From a bacterium (lineage in GTDB: Bacteria; CAIWAD01): a DNA stretch of 11,323 nucleotides. The notes below the pieces were generated by a model. That model was not told where the DNA came from. It did not search any database and was given only the letters and a program-made list of their open reading frames with translations. Below, one piece after another: positions 6,674 to 11,323 of this stretch. The stretch is from NCBI GenBank assembly GCA_030685015.1, contig JAUXWS010000065.1, forward strand, positions 1-11,323, read 5' to 3'. Positions within the stretch are counted from its first letter, which is position 1. Each line of letters begins with the position of its first letter. Made by a program: the position numbers and the translations under genes.

Positions 6674-7891
6674 ATGAGCATCAGTCTGCTGGCACAGAGC
6701 ATCTCAGAGTCCCCGACTCTGGTCATGAACGAGAAGGCCCGGCTCCTGAAGGAGGCCGGCCAACCGGTGATCCACCTGGGCTCGGGCGAGCCTCAAAGCA
6801 AGACCCCCATTGACGCCGTGCGCGCCGCAGTGGCGCAATTGGTCACGGCCGACGTCCGCTACACGCCCACCGACGGCACCCCGGCCCTGAAGAAGGCCAT
6901 CCTCCGCTACACGGAGGAGAATTACGGCAAGGTGCTGGCCCCGGAGAACGTGGTGGTGAGCGCCGGCGCCAAGCAGTCGCTGGCGGGCATCCTCACCTGC
7001 ATCCTCAACCCGCAGGATGAGGTGATCATCCTCTCGCCCTATTGGGTGAGCTACCCGGAACTGGCCAAGCTCTTCTACGCCAAGCCCATCATCGTCACGC
7101 CGGAGGACGGCCGCTTCCATCCCCGCATGCAGGACATCGAGGCGGCGGTGACGGGCTACACGCGGGCCATCATCATCAACAGCCCCAACAACCCCAGTGG
7201 CGCCGTCTACGACGAGGCCTTCACCAAGGCCATCGTCGAGTTCTGCGAGAAGAAGGGCATCTGGCTCATCACCGACGACATCTACCACAAGCTGGTCTTC
7301 GACGGCGCCCGCTGGTATCCGGCCACCAGGTACCAGCAATGCGATTTCGACGACGGCAAACTCGTCGTCGTCAACGGCGTGAGCAAGCTCTACGGCATGA
7401 CCGGCTTCCGCATCGGCTGGTGCCTGGCGCCAAAGAAGCTGCAGGAGGCGATCGTGCGGGTCCAGGCGCAGACCGCCAGCTGCGCGCCGGCGCTCTCCCA
7501 GGCGGGGGCGGTGGGCGCGCTCAACGGGCTGCAGAGCGGCATCGAGAACCTGCGCCTCTCGCTGCAGAACAACGCGCTGGTGATGAAGAAGGAGCTGAAC
7601 GCCTTCAACGGCGTTTTCCTGCGGGAACCCCAGGGCACCTTCTACTGCCTGGCCGACTTCAGCACCTACGAGAGGGACTCGGTCAAGCTGGCCAACATGC
7701 TGCTGGAGAAAGTGATGGTGGTGACGGTGCCGGGCGTGAGCTTCGGCGTCGAGGGGCACCTGCGCCTCTCCACCTGCGGCACGGTGAAGCAGATCATGGA
7801 TGGCGTGGCCCGCATGAAGTGGGCGCTGGACCCCGAATCGCCCAACGAGATCTTCATCGGCGACCGCAAGATGGTGCGCAACTGGAATTAG
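6674..7891 (+). CDS. aspC: Aspartate aminotransferase-like PLP enzyme (class I)
   Basis: The likely reaction is reversible transfer of the amino group between aspartate and 2-oxoglutarate, giving oxaloacetate and glutamate in the cytoplasm. The 405-residue product shows the fold-type I signatures: GxGEP near 36-40, SPNNPSG (170-176), DDIY (201-204, D201 for the pyridine nitrogen and Y204 for the ring oxygen), the PLP lysine K238 in SKLYGMTGFRIG, R246, and the carboxylate-binding R364 in RLSTCG. It resembles the aspartate aminotransferase subgroup found outside enterics. Exact specificity (aspartate, prephenate or another acceptor) cannot be fixed from sequence. ATG 6674 fits the family N-terminus, although no strong Shine-Dalgarno is visible. 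PEP carboxykinase starts 20 bp after the stop, so the two are probably co-transcribed. A C-terminal tail of about 20 residues is slightly long. Confidence 0.88.
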   Translation: MSISLLAQSISESPTLVMNEKARLLKEAGQPVIHLGSGEPQSKTPIDAVRAAVAQLVTADVRYTPTDGTPALKKAILRYTEENYGKVLAPENVVVSAGAKQSLAGILTCILNPQDEVIILSPYWVSYPELAKLFYAKPIIVTPEDGRFHPRMQDIEAAVTGYTRAIIINSPNNPSGAVYDEAFTKAIVEFCEKKGIWLITDDIYHKLVFDGARWYPATRYQQCDFDDGKLVVVNGVSKLYGMTGFRIGWCLAPKKLQEAIVRVQAQTASCAPALSQAGAVGALNGLQSGIENLRLSLQNNALVMKKELNAFNGVFLREPQGTFYCLADFSTYERDSVKLANMLLEKVMVVTVPGVSFGVEGHLRLSTCGTVKQIMDGVARMKWALDPESPNEIFIGDRKMVRNWN

Positions 7892-7911
7892 GCGGCAGAG
7901 AGGACACGCAC

Positions 7912-9561
<1,650 letters not shown>

Positions 9562-9570
9562 TGGTGGACG

Positions 9571-9606
9571 GGTTGGATCGGGATCGAATCCGACCCCGAT
9601 CCGGCC
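9571..9606 (+). terminator. Long hairpin closing the aminotransferase-pckA unit
   Basis: GGTTGGATCGGG (9571-9582) pairs with CCCGATCCGGCC (9595-9606) over 12 positions, with two G-U pairs and a 12-nt loop, starting 10 bp after the pckA stop. No T run follows. It may therefore be a factor-assisted terminator, a processing signal or an mRNA-stabilising 3' end. Confidence 0.5.
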
Positions 9607-9684
9607 AGTGTCCAACGCGATGAGGTGCCGCAGGCCCATCCGTGGCGCGGGCCTCAAACAGACCTGTTGCCTTGCAGAGGACAT

Positions 9685-10548
9685 ATGAAGCACTCATGGT
9701 GTTGCGCGGCCATCCTGCTGGCGGCGGCCGTGGTGGCGCATGCCCAGGACTGCGCGTCGAGCGGGAACATCGTCTCCTTCAACCTCCTGGGGGTGGATTA
9801 CGAGATCGTGAAGGAGAACCTCGGCTGGGTCGACGCGGCCGCCTGCGCGGTGGAACGGGGCGGCCATCTGGCCGAGGTCGGCTCACAGGAGGAGCAGGAC
9901 GGGCTCTTCGCGCAGCTGAACCTGGCGGGCATCCTGCCGGAGCACACGGTGGCACCCGATGGCGGAGGCGCGTCCTATGTCTGGCTTGGCGGCAATGATC
10001 TGGCCGTCGAGGGAAGGTGGATCTGGGACGGTGACAACGATGGCGACGGCGTCCAATTCTGGGAGGGGACCGCCTCCGGCGAGCCGGTGGGCGGCCACTA
10101 CACCAACTGGGGCTTGGAGCCGGACAACTGGTCCAACCAGGACGCGCTGGGCCTGGCCATCACGGACTGGCCCTTGGGGGTGGCCGGCCAGTGGAACGAT
10201 GTGGACGCCGGCAACCTCTTGTACTACATTATCGAATTTCCGCCCGTCGGTGTCGGCGAGCGCGGCCCGGAGCTGGAACCCGCCAGGACCCTGGTCATGT
10301 CCCCCAACACGCCGAATCCCTTCAACCCGGAGACCGTCGTGCGCTGGTGGCAGCTCTCCGGTGGGGAGGCTTCCTTGACGGTCCACGATTTGGCCGGAAG
10401 GCTCGTGGTCGAGCATGGGCTTGGATACCGCCAGGCCGGCCGGCATCATCTACGACTTGATGGGAGCCAGTGGCCCGGCGGCATCTACCTGTGCGCCATC
10501 CGGGTCGGCGCCAGCTGTGACACACGCAAGATGCTGCTGCTCAAATGA
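9685..10548 (+). CDS. Secreted C-type-lectin-like protein with type IX sorting domain
   Basis: The 287-residue product is predicted to be exported and may bind sugars or other surface ligands. Residues 1-20 are a signal peptide (cleavage after AHA-20). Residues about 32-184 form a C-type lectin-like domain: GWVDAAACAVERGGHLAEV (47-65), YVWLGG (98-103), WIW (112-114), EPDN (145-148, where classical sugar-binding lectins have EPN) and WND (170-172), then YYIIEF. Asp-rich DGDNDGDG lies at 115-122. The usual last disulphide cysteine before the final strand is absent. Residues about 200-287 are the sorting domain, with PNPFNP at 210-215 and the end KMLLLK. ATG 9685 is chosen for the signal peptide; AGAGGA sits very close upstream. 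It lies 123 bp after pckA behind a hairpin and ends in its own terminator. Confidence 0.87.
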   Translation: MKHSWCCAAILLAAAVVAHAQDCASSGNIVSFNLLGVDYEIVKENLGWVDAAACAVERGGHLAEVGSQEEQDGLFAQLNLAGILPEHTVAPDGGGASYVWLGGNDLAVEGRWIWDGDNDGDGVQFWEGTASGEPVGGHYTNWGLEPDNWSNQDALGLAITDWPLGVAGQWNDVDAGNLLYYIIEFPPVGVGERGPELEPARTLVMSPNTPNPFNPETVVRWWQLSGGEASLTVHDLAGRLVVEHGLGYRQAGRHHLRLDGSQWPGGIYLCAIRVGASCDTRKMLLLK

Positions 10549-10619
10549 CGGTGGCGGAGCCGGTGGCCGGCCGCTGAGGCCTGAACTCCCAGTACAATAA
10601 TCGCGAATGCCACTCCCAG

Positions 10620-10649
10620 GGGCCCAGCGCCAGGCGCGCGGGCCCTTTT
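10620..10649 (+). terminator. Intrinsic terminator after the lectin-like gene
   Basis: GGGCCC (10620-10625) pairs with GGGCCC (10640-10645), with an inner GCGC/GCGC stem, and TTTT follows at 10646-10649. It lies 71 bp after the stop codon. Confidence 0.7.
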
Positions 10650-11014
10650 GCGTGATTTCGGTGGGGAATGTCAGGTGGACGGGACGATCGAGGCTCTGCA
10701 GCGGGAGTAACAGAGCACTTGGCGCAGATTCAGGGTTAGGTACTCCTCGATGAACTGGGCTAATCCGAACGTGTTCATGCTACGGCGGGGATTAAGTGGA
10801 TTCCAAATTTCAAGAGGATGCCAAAAAGAGAAAAGCACACATGACTCAAATTGAACAGTGAGAACAAAAGATCATGAAACGCCAAATTCGCAATGACTTG
10901 ATCATCAATCGTTTGGGTGGTGAAGCCGACTTGGCGTGGATCTTGCTCAGTTATGCTCTGTCCTCCTGCGAGCCCTGAAAGTCCAAACTCAGATATCAAC
11001 AAGGAGACCCATCC
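10650..11014. other. AT-richer spacer upstream of the ice-binding-like gene
   Basis: This spacer is visibly poorer in G and C than its neighbours, mainly at 10780-10910, where many A-rich words occur. I see no recognisable gene. Two very short open frames exist: minus strand 10778-10671 (35 codons, MNTFGLAQFIEEYLTLNL onward) and plus strand 10874-10978 (34 codons, MKRQIRNDLIINRL onward). Neither has a clear ribosome site or a family I know. TTGATCATCAA at 10898-10908 is a perfect 5-1-5 inverted repeat. The spacer may be a long leader, a gene remnant, or DNA that arrived with the downstream gene. Confidence 0.45.
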
Positions 11015-11197
11015 ATGAATGGCATGCGCACACTTCGAAGAGTTTGCTTGGTGGCCCTGGTGCCGGGCAGCATCTGGGCGACGGCACCCGTCAACCTGGG
11101 GACCGCCTACAGTTTCGCCGTCCTGGCCGGTTCGACCATCACCAATACGGGACCAACGATCCTGTATGGAGATCTGGGTCTAAGAGCTTATCCGTAA
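11015..11197 (+). pseudogene. DUF3494 ice-binding-like protein, N-terminal part, cut by IS
   Basis: Intact DUF3494 proteins are secreted beta-solenoids, some of which bind ice and others probably serve in adhesion. Here only the start remains. A signal peptide of about 22 residues (MNGMRTLRRVCLVALVPGSI and onward, ending near WA) is followed by APVNLGTAYSFAVLAGST and TNTGPTILYGDLG, which match the conserved opening of the domain. After residue 56 the frame enters the IS tip at 11181 and stops at TAA 11195-11197, adding only a few foreign residues. AAGGAG at 11001-11006 lies 8 nt before ATG 11015, so translation initiation looks intact. The rest of the gene would lie beyond the IS, outside the window. 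Confidence 0.8.
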
Positions 11198-11230
11198 ATA
11201 GGTTGACATTTCGATTCCGTTGAGCCAGCT

Positions 11231-11251
11231 TCCTCCATCACAACTGGAGGA
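11231..11251 (+). promoter_or_regulatory. Hairpin masking the transposase ribosome site
   Basis: TCCTCC (11231-11236) pairs with GGAGGA (11246-11251) across a 9-nt loop. The 3' arm is the transposase Shine-Dalgarno, 8 nt before ATG 11259. The same structure exists at the left copy. Such structures limit transposase translation in several known IS elements; here that role is inferred. Confidence 0.5.
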
Positions 11252-11258
11252 GTCAGCC

Positions 11259-11323
11259 ATGTCGCGATTGGCGAGCTGGGAATTGTCGGATGCCTTCTGG
11301 AGCCGAGTGGAGCCCCTGCTTCC
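11259..11323 (+). CDS. IS5-family transposase, N-terminal fragment (right copy)
   Basis: Only 21 full codons are present before the window ends, reading MSRLASWELSDAFWSRVEPL and LP. The pattern of a Leu-[ST]-Asp start, W/F-x-x-[IV], then EPLLP is characteristic of the DUF4096 N-terminal domain of IS5-family DDE transposases. ATG 11259 follows GGAGGAG by 8 nt. Catalytic residues lie outside the window. Confidence 0.8.
   Translation, partial: MSRLASWELSDAFWSRVEPLL

Larger units (their letters stand above)
11181..11323 (+). mobile_element. IS5-type insertion sequence, right copy, 5' end
   Basis: The first 118 bp (11181-11298) equal the reverse complement of 1-118, and this copy continues 25 bp further into the transposase. 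It begins TAAGAGCTTATCCG exactly where the ice-binding-like frame is broken. TTGACA (11203-11208) matches a perfect -35 box just inside the tip, but no matching -10 is seen at normal spacing. The opposite end and the target duplication are outside the window. Confidence 0.88.

Noticed and set aside
10898-10908. TTGATCATCAA as an FNR/CRP site
   Set aside because: The half-sites match, but the centre is 1 nt rather than the 4 nt (FNR) or 6 nt (CRP) spacing, so it is reported only as an inverted repeat.
11203-11231. A complete sigma-70 promoter from TTGACA in the IS tip
   Set aside because: No TATAAT-like box occurs 16-18 bp downstream. Only the -35-like element can be supported.

Overview
The window is GC-rich bacterial DNA. 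It carries two conserved metabolic genes, one stress-repair gene and several secreted proteins. Three of the secreted proteins end in the same kind of C-terminal domain: a PNPFNP motif, a FlgD-like/Por-secretion beta-sandwich, and a final Lys after a Leu-rich stretch. That domain is typical of type IX secretion cargo in the Fibrobacteres-Chlorobi-Bacteroidetes superphylum and related uncultivated phyla. I therefore infer an uncultivated FCB-type bacterium but cannot name the phylum.

Layout. Bases 1-118 and 11181-11323 are the same insertion-sequence end in opposite orientation, identical over 118 bp. Each carries the start of an IS5-type (DUF4096-like) transposase reading out of the window. 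Next to the left IS end is a short coding remnant followed by a terminator-like hairpin (207-247). Bases 297-707 hold two direct copies of a repeat of about 190 bp, each with a tract of 11-bp units (3 in one copy, 4 in the other). A di-iron Fe-S cluster repair protein (842-1558) follows, then a secreted Ig-like protein (1837-3399). After a 314-bp palindrome-rich gap comes a large secreted beta-propeller-like protein (3714-6461) with a strong intrinsic terminator. An aspartate aminotransferase and an ATP-dependent PEP carboxykinase lie 20 bp apart as a probable operon (6674-9561), closed by a long hairpin. A secreted C-type-lectin-like protein (9685-10548) follows with its own terminator. Last is an AT-richer spacer and a DUF3494 ice-binding-like gene cut by the right-hand IS (11015-11180).

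How the genes fit together. The aspartate aminotransferase and PEP carboxykinase form a metabolic unit (aspartate to oxaloacetate to phosphoenolpyruvate) and show the strongest G/C third-position bias. The secreted proteins look like independent single-gene units sharing one export route; nothing shows that they form a complex. The Fe-S repair gene is probably monocistronic and stress-regulated.

The least explained elements are the direct-repeat cassette with its 11-bp units, the run of perfect short-centre palindromes before the beta-propeller gene, and the AT-richer spacer before the broken ice-binding gene. Because both window ends lie in the same IS end, the window is probably an assembly segment bounded by a repeated IS. 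An inverted-IS composite element cannot be excluded.
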